From NCBI GenBank assembly GCA_028281865.1, contig JANQJB010000071.1, positions 1 through 49,806 of the forward strand: a stretch of DNA of 49,806 bases, read 5' to 3'. Under the pieces are notes generated by a model. That model made no database searches and was not told where the DNA came from. It saw nothing but the letters and a program-made list of their open reading frames with translations. The stretch's first letter is position 1; each line of letters opens with the position of its first letter. Source of the stretch: Marinagarivorans sp. (GTDB lineage Bacteria; Pseudomonadota; Gammaproteobacteria; Pseudomonadales; Cellvibrionaceae). Position numbers and translations under genes: made by a program. Positions 1 to 8,740 of this stretch are shown here, piece by piece.

Positions 1-423
1 ATTTAATGCGTTTGCATTGTCACTACGGCGAACTAAAATTGCATCCGTGCCATCTTTAACACGAGCCCTAAACGCATTTGGGTAAGAATTCGTACCCGCC
101 TCAAAATCGAAACCTTGCATTGCACCGGTTGTAATAAAGCCACCCGTTGTATCAACTACAGAATTGGCAATTTGCGCAATACCTGGAGTTGCACAGCCCA
201 TGTAACCTGCCATACGAATATCACGTGACAGTACATCGATTGCAAAGCGCGCATTATCCTGGATATAAGACATTTCTTCTTGTGAATAAAAACTAGTTTT
301 ACTGCTTACAACTACATTTACCGAGCCCGCGATTACAATTAAACCAATAACCGTACTGATAAGTAGCTCAATAAGCGAAAAACCGCGACTATTTTTTGGT
401 TGACATAAACGGTGGATGTTCAT
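1..423 (-). CDS. PilW-family minor pilin, 3' end cut by window edge
   Basis: This is the N-terminal 141 codons of a PilW-like type IV pilus minor pilin; the rest lies left of the window. A class III prepilin leader ends at Gly14, followed by Phe15 and the conserved Glu19, then a hydrophobic helix. The downstream stretch about SYIQDNARFAIDVLSRDIRMAGYMGC is shared almost word for word with the second PilW at 8737-9870, which fixes the family. The ATG follows the pilV stop codon with no spacer, so the two are translationally coupled. In the known family, PilW helps form the PilVWX/FimU tip complex that primes pilus assembly in the inner membrane. It belongs to the partial left-hand minor-pilin cluster. 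Whether it is intact cannot be seen. Confidence 0.88.
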   Translation of the reverse strand, partial: MNIHRLCQPKNSRGFSLIELLISTVIGLIVIAGSVNVVVSSKTSFYSQEEMSYIQDNARFAIDVLSRDIRMAGYMGCATPGIAQIANSVVDTTGGFITTGAMQGFDFEAGTNSYPNAFRARVKDGTDAILVRRSDNANALN

Positions 424-909
424 TTATATCTCCGTTACCAACACGTATTCCTCAACCGGCACACCTTCTCCTTCAACAATTTCGAGCTGCATTGAGGAAC
501 CGCTAAACTGAATCGTGACTACGATAAAATCACCTGATTGCTCTATGGAAGATTTGGCATTTGGTAAAGAGCTTTCAACATTTTCACGCCATTGCGCTAT
601 ATTCCAGTCGCGTAAATCAAGAGCATTGCAAGTGATCTCGGTGTTTTCACAATCCCTGCTCGCTGGCGCAGGGTCATTTAACATAATACTGTAAGCGCCA
701 GAAACACTCGGGTTTGTCCTAATACTGTCAACAATGTCATTTGCCAGAAAAACAGCCTGCGAATAAAAATGCGCACCTTGATTAAAGCGCGTTGAAGTGA
801 CTTGCATCGACAGTGAACCCATCATTCCAATCGCTAGCACAACCATGGCCACCATCATTTCAATCATCGAAGATCCATTTTGATTTTTTTGCTTGACAAT
901 ACAATTCAT
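424..909 (-). CDS. PilV-family minor pilin (left-hand cluster)
   Basis: A 161-residue type IV pilus minor pilin of PilV type. The prepilin peptidase site is Gly12/Ser13 with Glu17 at the +5 position, followed by the MMVAMVVLAIGMMG helix and a motif about YSQAVFLANDIVDSIRTN that is typical of PilV and is repeated in the second PilV at 9874-10398. The frame stays open for 27 more codons upstream, but that extension would run into the preceding gene and lacks a pilin leader, so I take the ATG at 909. The gene abuts pilW downstream and lies 13 bp after the fimT-like gene. The likely role is a pilus-tip minor subunit recruited by PilW/PilX and FimU; this is inferred from the family and the neighbours. 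Confidence 0.88.
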   Translation of the reverse strand: MNCIVKQKNQNGSSMIEMMVAMVVLAIGMMGSLSMQVTSTRFNQGAHFYSQAVFLANDIVDSIRTNPSVSGAYSIMLNDPAPASRDCENTEITCNALDLRDWNIAQWRENVESSLPNAKSSIEQSGDFIVVTIQFSGSSMQLEIVEGEGVPVEEYVLVTEI

Positions 910-922
910 AAAAAACCTCTTT

Positions 923-1528
923 TTATAAACTGTTATGAACATTTTTTCTCGCGGCATCAATTGACGCGATTGCGCGGCGATGATCGACACCAGAAATAAA
1001 TCCGCTGCGATCTATTTTGGACTTCTTCTCGTAAGAGTCGGTCTGGTGATCGTCTGTTACGGTGGCGTAAATCCGCTGAACCTCAGTCGAAAAACCATTC
1101 TCGTCAAATCCAATTGAAAAATACCGCTTATCTTCGAAATCGACGAGCTGCGGTGCAATTCCAATAGGAGCGGAAAACGAAACTAATAGCTTTTCATCGA
1201 GCTCACGCCGTTTGTTCGATTGAAAACCTTTTCCACGGCCGTCATCAATAAAAACAATCCAGCCATTTGCAGAGCTGTCATTACTACAGGTCTTAGCGTT
1301 ATAACTTAAACATATGGAAACTGGTGTTTTAGAATTTTTCGCTTCAGAACGAGCGGCGGACAAAGAATAGATAAAATGTTTAAAAACTTCCTGCACGGCT
1401 TGCTGGCGAGAATAGTTTTGGTACTCAAAGAAGGCATAGTGACTGCCTGCACCCAAAATCGCCGTTAACACTAATGTTTCTATTAACGTGATTCCCTTCT
1501 GTTTTATTTTTACTGCTCTAAATTTCAC
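923..1528 (-). CDS. FimT/FimU (GspH-like) minor pilin, divergent
   Basis: A 201-residue pseudopilin of the GspH/FimT family and the first gene of the left-hand cluster. The leader ends at Gly12 with Ile13 and Glu17. The GspH-type core is recognisable in the segments ARSEAKNSKTPVSIC and NGWIVFIDDG. The start is GTG at 1528, supported by a GAGG ribosome site about 8 bases upstream. The N-terminal helix is odd: after the conserved Glu it reads TLVLTAILGAGSHYAFFEY, shorter and more polar than usual and without the Pro22 kink. The protein is much diverged from the second FimU-like protein at 10442-11083. The likely role is the minor pilin that links the tip complex to the pilin shaft; a degenerate paralog is possible. 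Confidence 0.82.
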   Translation of the reverse strand: MKFRAVKIKQKGITLIETLVLTAILGAGSHYAFFEYQNYSRQQAVQEVFKHFIYSLSAARSEAKNSKTPVSICLSYNAKTCSNDSSANGWIVFIDDGRGKGFQSNKRRELDEKLLVSFSAPIGIAPQLVDFEDKRYFSIGFDENGFSTEVQRIYATVTDDHQTDSYEKKSKIDRSGFISGVDHRRAIASIDAARKNVHNSL

Positions 1529-1957
1529 AACTCTACCTCTATTCGGTACTACCCAAAAATCACCGAATGTATATAAATTTAAAATTAGAGCAGTTAATTC
1601 AAGCCCGCCAGGGGGAAAGACAAGCGGCCACGGCCAACGACCAAAAGACTAAGAAAAACAGGCGTTTATTAATTAAAGTTTTAAACGATTTTGCTTTAGA
1701 GGATTGCAGACTTTAGACTTAATTACAGGTATAAAAATATTTTTTTTATTGCTTTTAGGTGGTCGTTTAGATAGATAAATGGGTTTGAGTGAAGATTTGG
1801 TTTTTTAAACCGGTTATCCTTATATATAAACCGTTAAATAAGTAGCCTATGGGTAGGCATCACAAAATATGACAATGTGGGTTGACTTTCCATTCTAGCA
1901 GCCAAAAAAAATGCCCGTAGCTCGGGCATTTTTTATCAAATATAAAATTAAATATCG
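1529..1957. other. Gene-free spacer between the two minor-pilin clusters
   Basis: This 429-bp AT-rich stretch separates the end of the pilE gene (right) from the start of the left cluster, both on the minus strand. It contains the pilE terminator at its right end. The rest should hold the minus-strand promoter of the fimT-like gene, but I cannot pick one box pair with confidence. An imperfect inverted repeat (AACGGTTT and AAACCGGTT) lies around 1805-1835. No open frame or RNA gene is recognised. Confidence 0.6.
1904..1935 (-). terminator. Rho-independent terminator of the pilY1-pilE operon
   Basis: A perfect 7-bp stem, ATGCCCG (1911-1917) with CGGGCAT (1923-1929) and a 5-base loop, has an A run on one side and a T run on the other. 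On the minus strand it follows the pilE stop codon by about 28 bases and ends in a run of seven T's. The symmetry means it could also act on the plus strand. Confidence 0.88.
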
Positions 1958-2386
1958 CTAGTAGGGCCAGCACCGCTGGGTTGTATCATTCGCACCATCA
2001 GAAACCGAAACCTTTTGCGTATGAGTGATAGTGAAAACTCTGCATTCATCATCATCGGCTTGCCCACCCTTCGAGTTTACAGTCGCTGTCATAGTATAAC
2101 CAGCAGTAGCATCACCGCCGGGAAAGAAAACATCTAAGGTATAGTAGTCTTTCTTAGAATTTGGGCCACCTAAAAGCGCCTTATTGTTGGTATAAGACTG
2201 GGTTGTAAAAAAGCGCTGCTCTTGAATTGTGGCGGCCTTCAAAAGCATATCCGCCGCAGCTTCTCTACGCGCTTTCATTGCGCTCTTTCCATAAAAGGGC
2301 ACCGCCAACGCTACCAAAACAGCCAAAATAACGATAACGATCATCAATTCAATTAGCGTAAAACCTTGTTTGTTTGATAATTGCAT
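1958..2386 (-). CDS. pilE: PilE-type type IV pilin
   Basis: A 142-residue type IV pilin. The short leader ends at Gly8, followed by Phe9 and Glu13 in the classic FTLIELM context, a full hydrophobic helix with Pro29, and a C-terminal part with two cysteines (in DECRVF and TQRCWPY) that should form the D-region disulfide. This is the PilE/ComP architecture usual for the last gene of Pseudomonas-type fimU-pilVWXY1-pilE clusters. The start ATG has a GAGGT ribosome site 8 bases upstream and lies 6 bp after the pilY1 stop. It may be a minor pilin incorporated along the shaft; a role as the major pilin cannot be excluded because no pilA is visible in this window. Confidence 0.92.
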   Translation of the reverse strand: MQLSNKQGFTLIELMIVIVILAVLVALAVPFYGKSAMKARREAAADMLLKAATIQEQRFFTTQSYTNNKALLGGPNSKKDYYTLDVFFPGGDATAGYTMTATVNSKGGQADDDECRVFTITHTQKVSVSDGANDTTQRCWPY

Positions 2387-2392
2387 AGTAAT

Positions 2393-5300
2393 TTACCTCG
2401 ACAACTTATCACCCGGAATCTCTCGCCAAGAAGTACGACGATTATGTTTCGCAACATCGAACTCCTGCGGTGCTGTATCGACACCTTTGGACGTAGCTCC
2501 AGATAAAGTATCACCATCTATCGGCCCTGTTAAGCCCCCACCGCCATGCGGCGTCTCAAGCTTGTCTTTAAACGGCGTAGTGGTGACATCCGTGCCATTT
2601 AATGTATAAGTTGTGGACTGCCCCCGGTCAAGCAACGGTGAATAAGTTGGAACCAAACCGGAACGAATATCGCGCTGATAAATAAAAGAAGAGCCAGGGC
2701 TAGAACAAGAGTCAACCGCTACCTGAGCACGATAAGTACCAAAAACAACACTCGAAATACTCCGTGTAATAGGCGTAACAACTTTCTCATCGGTGCGATG
2801 AGGTGGCGTAAACTCGAGGTACCAACCCGATCTCGGGTCTTCTGCTGCTGCACCATCCCCGTCCCAGTCTTCAGGTAAACCTTCATTGATAGCTCTCTCT
2901 ACCAAGTCGCGATGATGATAGTTCTTCGCAACTCCAGCCACCAAAGGTGCCTTATCATTACTCGTCAGCGAGCGCACATCACCATTTTCCATCACTTGCA
3001 TATCAGAAACATCAAGAAGCTCAGACCGAGCCACATTCGTAGGAAACTCAAACACGTCTTCGCTAATTTCAAGCAAATCTTGCTTAATACCATAGAAATA
3101 TTCAGTTTCGGTATTTGCATTATCAATGTCTTTACTTGAGTACATTCGACCTGTCGAGGCAAACAACCAGCGATCAAATTGCGAATCGACCACAGCCAAC
3201 GGTGCTTGATAGAAGGCCTTACCTCCGATATTGACAGTATTCACGCCGTCACTAAATGAGCGCGTACCGACATTAACAACTTTTTGCACACTACCACTCA
3301 GCATTGCAGTTGCATTTGTCGCTGTATCGGGAAAGTCGAGACGGAATAAATTACCGCCCGGATTAACTGGGTCGCCCTGAACAACGCCAAAGTACAGCGA
3401 GTCATCATTAAAATCACCCCAATCAACTGAATTGATGCCGCCAACAAAGCCATAGTCAGAACCCAAAACCTCTTTTTTGGCTAACACGCCATCGGCTAAG
3501 TCATACAAAAAGACATGTGCATTTTGATTACTCAAAAAGTCAAACATTGCTTCACGTTTGGATTGCAAACTTGCGCTATCACCAATGGGGCCGGAACCAA
3601 AAGCCAAGTACCAACGGCGATTGCCGTTAGCATCTGCCTTCTTCACAATATCCGGTTTAACTGTGGAAAAGCCGAGGTTAGGATCTGTAATTTCAGCGAT
3701 TAAGCGCGGCTCAAGCTCGGGGTCAGTGACGTCTAAAACAATATAGGCCGAGCGTGTTGTCTCCAGCACAGTTCCATCGGCGGCTTTCACTTCATATTCA
3801 GCTCCACCTAGACGCATACCGACAACTAGAATTGTTCCCCAGCCTTGAACATATCGGTCACTTCGAGTTTCGCCATGGAATATTTGCACATCGTAGGCTC
3901 GAACTTCGCCATCGACATAAGCGACGTGAGGATAATTGTTATCCGCCAACCATTTTAAATGAGGTAATGCGTTGAAAGGCACATAGGCCCACAATTCAGA
4001 GCCAAGCGGTTTAGCGGCTGTGCCATCACACCGAGGAGAAAATCTTCGTTTATCATCCTGCCCGATAATAACTTCGATCGAACAGTTACCACCGTTAAAC
4101 GCATGCAGCATTCCATCGTTTGCGCCGGCATAAATTACTGTAGGCCTATCCTTGTTTTGCTTTCTAAATGCCCTGTAGCTTTTATCACCGAAGTCCCGGT
4201 CATAACCGTCACGCGGCTCGCCAACGATTACAGGGGTAGAATTCACTATGTCGCCCAACAACCAGCGTGTTCCTGAAGGGCCAGGGTTATCATTAGATTT
4301 AAAGAAAGAGATGCTACGCGGACGGTAATTGCGCAACGCGTTACCGGCTGGCGCAGTTTGACCAACCTCATGCGCAATATCACCGCGAATATAATTAATT
4401 AAATCCTCAGCTTCATCAGGGTCTGCCAAATCGAGTAGAGGAACATGATTGTTATCGACAAAATAAGCCCCAGTAAAAGGAACAAGGTGAGCACCGCCCG
4501 CCTCTGTTTCATAATCAGTGGCTCTTAACCCGTCTGTACCAGCAGTTTTTATCGAGGTGTAAATGTGGCGATTTGCAACGGCATTGCGAGTATCGCCGTC
4601 GTAAACACCATCTTGTACCGTAAAGTCCGCAACATCATCGAGATTATCACGCGCACTCCAAAGTGGCCTTAAAGTCTCGATTCCGCCAACAGAATCCGGA
4701 TTATCAAACCCATTTGCAAGCGCGTTATCAATATCAAATTTTCGGACTTCGTATTTTTCTTTTCCATCTTGATCAACTATCACACCAACCGAAACAACGC
4801 GGTCAGCATCTGTTAATACACCGTCTTGAACCGTGTCCTCACGAGTAAAACCATATTCGTCTTTAAAAAACGCGTTTAATGAACCCACCCAAGTGACTTG
4901 TTCATTTCCGCTCACAAGCTTGGGATCGTAATACGATTGAATTGTAATACCACCAACACCAGCACTGCTCGAAACGGTGCCTGTAGCACTTCCGCGCGTG
5001 GCATTCGCCAAAATATCGTCAATAATTTTATTCAAACCATTTTCAAGGCGTTTTGGGTTTGTTACCTCGAAATAATTATCAACAGTATCATTGCTATAGG
5101 GAACATAAAGTTCTTCGGCACCAGTTAACAAATCAGGCGCTCTCGGACCACCATATTTCGACGCAAACCACAACGGTTGTTGCAAAGTCTGTGTGCCCGA
5201 CCCTTCACCGCTATAGCCAAATTCAATTCTACCCCAGCCATCGTCTACTAAACCTTGGTTACGCAAAAAGTCGTCGCCTTGCTTGTTGCCTCTTAATTCT

Positions 5301-7999
5301 GTTGCGAGGATGTCAGTCGGTGAATTGCTGGCATTACTAACGGGGTTTGCATCACCCCAGCCAGTCGCTTCGTTACCAGCTTCTTTATATGCGACACAAC
5401 CACCTTTAGTGCCCTTCGGATCGTTTCCGCCATTCCGGCCAGCGTTAAAGTTACGCGCGGGAGGACACTCTCCGGCCTCAAAATGGTTAGCGCCCGAAAC
5501 AGCATGGAAGCCTTCAGGTACAATATTTCTGCCCGCATTTGCGGCAGCCATTAGAATATCGTTTGAACCGCCCATCGGCCGGTAAATCGACTGAACAGAA
5601 TCGACACCACCAATAACAAAACCGAAACCAAGCTCAGCTCCAGTCGTCTCAGCGTAGACTTTACTCTCCACTAATACGGAGTTCTCATCAGCGGTAAAGC
5701 GAATAACCCCGTTCATATCTTGGTCGAAGTCGCCACCTTCCTCACTATCTTCCCAGTTAACGTAAAACGCACCTCTAATTTTTCCGTCTGGGTCGGTAAT
5801 TGCTTTCGGAATTACCTGACCCGATTCGTCACGTTCAAAGTCGTATTCGGGAAATTTAAGAATTTTAAAATCAACGAGCGCACAGTTCGTGTCAGTACCG
5901 TCATTATTCCCCAAATTACCGTCATCCTTACCATCACGTTGACAAGCAGGGATAATCGTTACCGGCTTGCTAGAGCCTGGAGGAAAAAACTCAACTTGTG
6001 GAAGTGCTGGAGCAAGTGAAACACCGTAAGTTTTTACCAACTGACTGTTTTTAACATCAGGGTTAATATCCGCAAATCGTGCAAGCTGAGCTAAGCCTGC
6101 AACACTGTAACTACCTTGCAATCTCGGTGCATTTGGACAGGTACCGCTAACCGCAGACAAATCTGATATCCCACTTGATGTACAGGTTAAGTTTTCATTA
6201 CTTGCATCAGGGATAAAATAATCCGCACCATCATACAGTCCACTATCCTGGCCTATATCTCTTGTGATGTCTGCAGCGTTTTTTGAGACTGCGTCTCCGC
6301 TAGCGGGAGATGCCGAACCCCCGCTAAATGAAGAGACATTATCGAGAGAAGCAGGGTCATAACTAACTGTACTGGCATTAAACCCAATGACGTTCAAATT
6401 TGCACAATAATTATCATCACTTAAGGTGGATTCCCAAGCAACACTATTTAAGTGGGGAAGAATGTCATTCGAGCCAGGAACGGTAACCGTAGCACCAGCT
6501 CCTGAAAAATAGCGATAACTTTCATACATGATTGCAGAAAAAGGGTTACCCCAGTTCTTACAATCAGCTTCATCAAATCCGGGTTCTCCCCATTTACAAT
6601 TATCCCTGGGAATATAAGTTCCGCGACTTTGATCGTTTCCTCCGTTACTCCCGAAAACCCAATCGACAATACGAAAAGAGTTAATCGCACTGACAATTCC
6701 CCCTTTTGCCGGAGCATCAGCTGCACTTAAAGGGTTTTGATTTTTAAATATACCGGTGATAATCGGATTATCAGCGGTCCCTTCAGTAACGATTTCGTCG
6801 ACAATATTAGAAATATTTTTACGCAATACGCCGCCCGATAGATTCTTCTTATAGCTTCCAGACATCAAACCCCAATGCACTTGCCCATCCAAACCTCTAT
6901 CTTGGAGTATGCCCGTCGGCTTAAATATCGCATCACCGTTCGCATTAGTAAAAAATTCACAATTTTCTTCGCGTAGGCTCGCATCGCCTCCACAAACCTC
7001 AACGCGCACAATAAAATCATAATCAAAACCGGCAGGTCGGTTATTTTTCGTTGGGCTTTTATGATGGGCATTCTTCAATAAAGGATAACTTCTGCTGTCA
7101 TAACTATTCTCATCACCTTCATCATATGCATTCTGCCGAGAACTCCAACCAGAAAAGAAACCGCCTCTAGTGTAGTGCGGAAACTCCGAATTATTAGCCG
7201 GGTTATTACCGGTACCGTCATACAAACACTGCCAACGTTGGTTAGCAGCCCACAAGCTAAAATTTCCTTCAACGACACGCAACAACGGTGGAGCAGCACT
7301 AGCATGAGAAACTGCACCCGAACTATCAAAGGTAGTATTACACAGTGTTATGTCATCAACCCCAGCAAAAGGCGTCAGTTTAGAGAGGTCATCGCCGCTA
7401 TAATACTTAGCAAAACTATGTGCGTCGTTGGGCAAATAACTGCGCTCTAAAACGGTCGTCGATACCGTATCAACAGAGCGAAAACCGCCAAATAGCACTT
7501 TACGTACAACGTCGATACGCGTCATTGTCGCCCAGTTTAAAAAATTACCGCTCCAAAGTTCGCCAGTCGCACCAAGGTTACAGTAATAATTTTCACGAAT
7601 TAATTCTTTATTACGAGCTTCAACAGCATCTGAAGCGTCTGGCGGCGTCGCAATAGATTCCAATACAGCATTTGCTTTCGCCCGGAACACATTCCCGTCA
7701 TATTCGTAACATAAAGAGCTATCGAAATAACCCGAATATTCAATTTCATTAACATATGTAGTATCGGGAATTAAATCACCATTCAAATCATTAAAATCGG
7801 TGTAGGCTTTAAAAAATAACTGATGGTCATTCGACATCGCCAACATAACTTGCGACGGAACGGTGGGACCGCGCAACTCCATTGGATACGAAGAAAAGTC
7901 AGAGGCAGTATTCGCTCCAGCAGTTACCACAACAAAAAAACTGCTTAAAACAAAAAGTAACTTTTGGAGTTGAATTGAACTGGTTTTTATCATCTTCAT
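2393..7999 (-). CDS. pilY1: PilY1-family pilus tip adhesin (1868 aa)
   Basis: A very large PilY1/PilC homologue. A signal peptide covers about residues 1-30 (cleavage near TAGA-NT). The N-terminal segment QVMLAMSNDHQLFFKAY is followed by a calcium-type loop DxNxDxxxD at residues 71-79 (Asp71, Asn73, Asp75, Asp79). No MIDAS DxSxS motif is visible, so this is the PilY1 class without an intact von Willebrand A site. The C-terminal half has the PilC beta-propeller signature, including RPTVIYAGANDGMLHAFN. The second calcium site usual in that propeller is altered: DWGDFNDDS lacks the regular Asp at position 9. In the family, PilY1 sits at the pilus tip, controls extension and retraction and mediates adhesion or surface sensing. 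It lies between pilX and pilE in an operon with short gaps (15 and 6 bp). Confidence 0.94.
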   Translation of the reverse strand: MKMIKTSSIQLQKLLFVLSSFFVVVTAGANTASDFSSYPMELRGPTVPSQVMLAMSNDHQLFFKAYTDFNDLNGDLIPDTTYVNEIEYSGYFDSSLCYEYDGNVFRAKANAVLESIATPPDASDAVEARNKELIRENYYCNLGATGELWSGNFLNWATMTRIDVVRKVLFGGFRSVDTVSTTVLERSYLPNDAHSFAKYYSGDDLSKLTPFAGVDDITLCNTTFDSSGAVSHASAAPPLLRVVEGNFSLWAANQRWQCLYDGTGNNPANNSEFPHYTRGGFFSGWSSRQNAYDEGDENSYDSRSYPLLKNAHHKSPTKNNRPAGFDYDFIVRVEVCGGDASLREENCEFFTNANGDAIFKPTGILQDRGLDGQVHWGLMSGSYKKNLSGGVLRKNISNIVDEIVTEGTADNPIITGIFKNQNPLSAADAPAKGGIVSAINSFRIVDWVFGSNGGNDQSRGTYIPRDNCKWGEPGFDEADCKNWGNPFSAIMYESYRYFSGAGATVTVPGSNDILPHLNSVAWESTLSDDNYCANLNVIGFNASTVSYDPASLDNVSSFSGGSASPASGDAVSKNAADITRDIGQDSGLYDGADYFIPDASNENLTCTSSGISDLSAVSGTCPNAPRLQGSYSVAGLAQLARFADINPDVKNSQLVKTYGVSLAPALPQVEFFPPGSSKPVTIIPACQRDGKDDGNLGNNDGTDTNCALVDFKILKFPEYDFERDESGQVIPKAITDPDGKIRGAFYVNWEDSEEGGDFDQDMNGVIRFTADENSVLVESKVYAETTGAELGFGFVIGGVDSVQSIYRPMGGSNDILMAAANAGRNIVPEGFHAVSGANHFEAGECPPARNFNAGRNGGNDPKGTKGGCVAYKEAGNEATGWGDANPVSNASNSPTDILATELRGNKQGDDFLRNQGLVDDGWGRIEFGYSGEGSGTQTLQQPLWFASKYGGPRAPDLLTGAEELYVPYSNDTVDNYFEVTNPKRLENGLNKIIDDILANATRGSATGTVSSSAGVGGITIQSYYDPKLVSGNEQVTWVGSLNAFFKDEYGFTREDTVQDGVLTDADRVVSVGVIVDQDGKEKYEVRKFDIDNALANGFDNPDSVGGIETLRPLWSARDNLDDVADFTVQDGVYDGDTRNAVANRHIYTSIKTAGTDGLRATDYETEAGGAHLVPFTGAYFVDNNHVPLLDLADPDEAEDLINYIRGDIAHEVGQTAPAGNALRNYRPRSISFFKSNDNPGPSGTRWLLGDIVNSTPVIVGEPRDGYDRDFGDKSYRAFRKQNKDRPTVIYAGANDGMLHAFNGGNCSIEVIIGQDDKRRFSPRCDGTAAKPLGSELWAYVPFNALPHLKWLADNNYPHVAYVDGEVRAYDVQIFHGETRSDRYVQGWGTILVVGMRLGGAEYEVKAADGTVLETTRSAYIVLDVTDPELEPRLIAEITDPNLGFSTVKPDIVKKADANGNRRWYLAFGSGPIGDSASLQSKREAMFDFLSNQNAHVFLYDLADGVLAKKEVLGSDYGFVGGINSVDWGDFNDDSLYFGVVQGDPVNPGGNLFRLDFPDTATNATAMLSGSVQKVVNVGTRSFSDGVNTVNIGGKAFYQAPLAVVDSQFDRWLFASTGRMYSSKDIDNANTETEYFYGIKQDLLEISEDVFEFPTNVARSELLDVSDMQVMENGDVRSLTSNDKAPLVAGVAKNYHHRDLVERAINEGLPEDWDGDGAAAEDPRSGWYLEFTPPHRTDEKVVTPITRSISSVVFGTYRAQVAVDSCSSPGSSFIYQRDIRSGLVPTYSPLLDRGQSTTYTLNGTDVTTTPFKDKLETPHGGGGLTGPIDGDTLSGATSKGVDTAPQEFDVAKHNRRTSWREIPGDKLSR

Positions 8000-8014
8000 G
8001 GCACTTAACCGTTA

Positions 8015-8740
8015 TTAATTAGATGAAGTAGAAGCTGTTGCGGAACTAGCCGCGCTAGTAGCATTACTACGCGCCGCTCGAACCATTGATTGAAGAGCCA
8101 CTTTGGCTCGCCCCGCACGCCCTTCGGCGAACGCCGTTACACGAATTAATGGAATATACTGGAGAGTTCCACCACCCGAAGCATAGCCACTGGCATCGGT
8201 TCTTTCGGCCGTTTCATCAAGTGTTGTGAAACACATAAACTCCTGAATATATTTGACTGTTATCTGGTCAGCGCCAATTCCGTCTGGGGCATTGCCCGAA
8301 ATAATTTGCGTCAAATGTTTGTTGCTTCCCTCCGCCCAGACATCCAGACCATCGTCAGCCCAAAAATCAGTGCCGCGAGTGATTGACGTAACTTCGCAAT
8401 CAGAAAAAGGCTCATCGACATCAAAGGAGCCGACAAAACACAAACCATTGTCGCAATTTTCATTAAAACAATCGTTACCGTTACAAACCGGAGCCGTTGC
8501 ATATTGCGATAAATGCGGCGGGTCGGCGATGATTTCCTGCTCGATAATTTTTATCGCGGCTTCAACAGCGGCAAACGCCTCACTGCGATCGCGAGCACTG
8601 GAAGTCATTTTCATTTCCAGTTGAGTAGACTGCATACCGGCAACCCCAAGCACTGTTACAAGCGCCAAGATCGCAAGACTCACAATTAACGCAGCACCAC
8701 GCTGCGAACGGATATCAAAATTAGATTTCAGACGCTTCAC
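8015..8740 (-). CDS. pilX: PilX-family minor pilin
   Basis: A 241-residue PilX-like minor pilin. The leader cleaves after Gly15, and the helix GAALIVSLAILALVTVLG carries Val20 instead of Glu at +5, which is normal for PilX/GspK-type subunits. The stretch SARDRSEAFAAVEAAIK is typical of the family. Several cysteines lie in the middle (CNGNDCFNENCDNGLCF). The start is GTG overlapping the pilW stop (GTGA), with a GAGGTGG ribosome site in front, so translation is coupled. The C-terminus is an unusual low-complexity Ala/Ser/Thr/Asn tail of about 20 residues. The role is a tip-complex pilin, with PilY1 the probable partner encoded next. Confidence 0.93.
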   Translation of the reverse strand: MKRLKSNFDIRSQRGAALIVSLAILALVTVLGVAGMQSTQLEMKMTSSARDRSEAFAAVEAAIKIIEQEIIADPPHLSQYATAPVCNGNDCFNENCDNGLCFVGSFDVDEPFSDCEVTSITRGTDFWADDGLDVWAEGSNKHLTQIISGNAPDGIGADQITVKYIQEFMCFTTLDETAERTDASGYASGGGTLQYIPLIRVTAFAEGRAGRAKVALQSMVRAARSNATSAASSATASTSSN

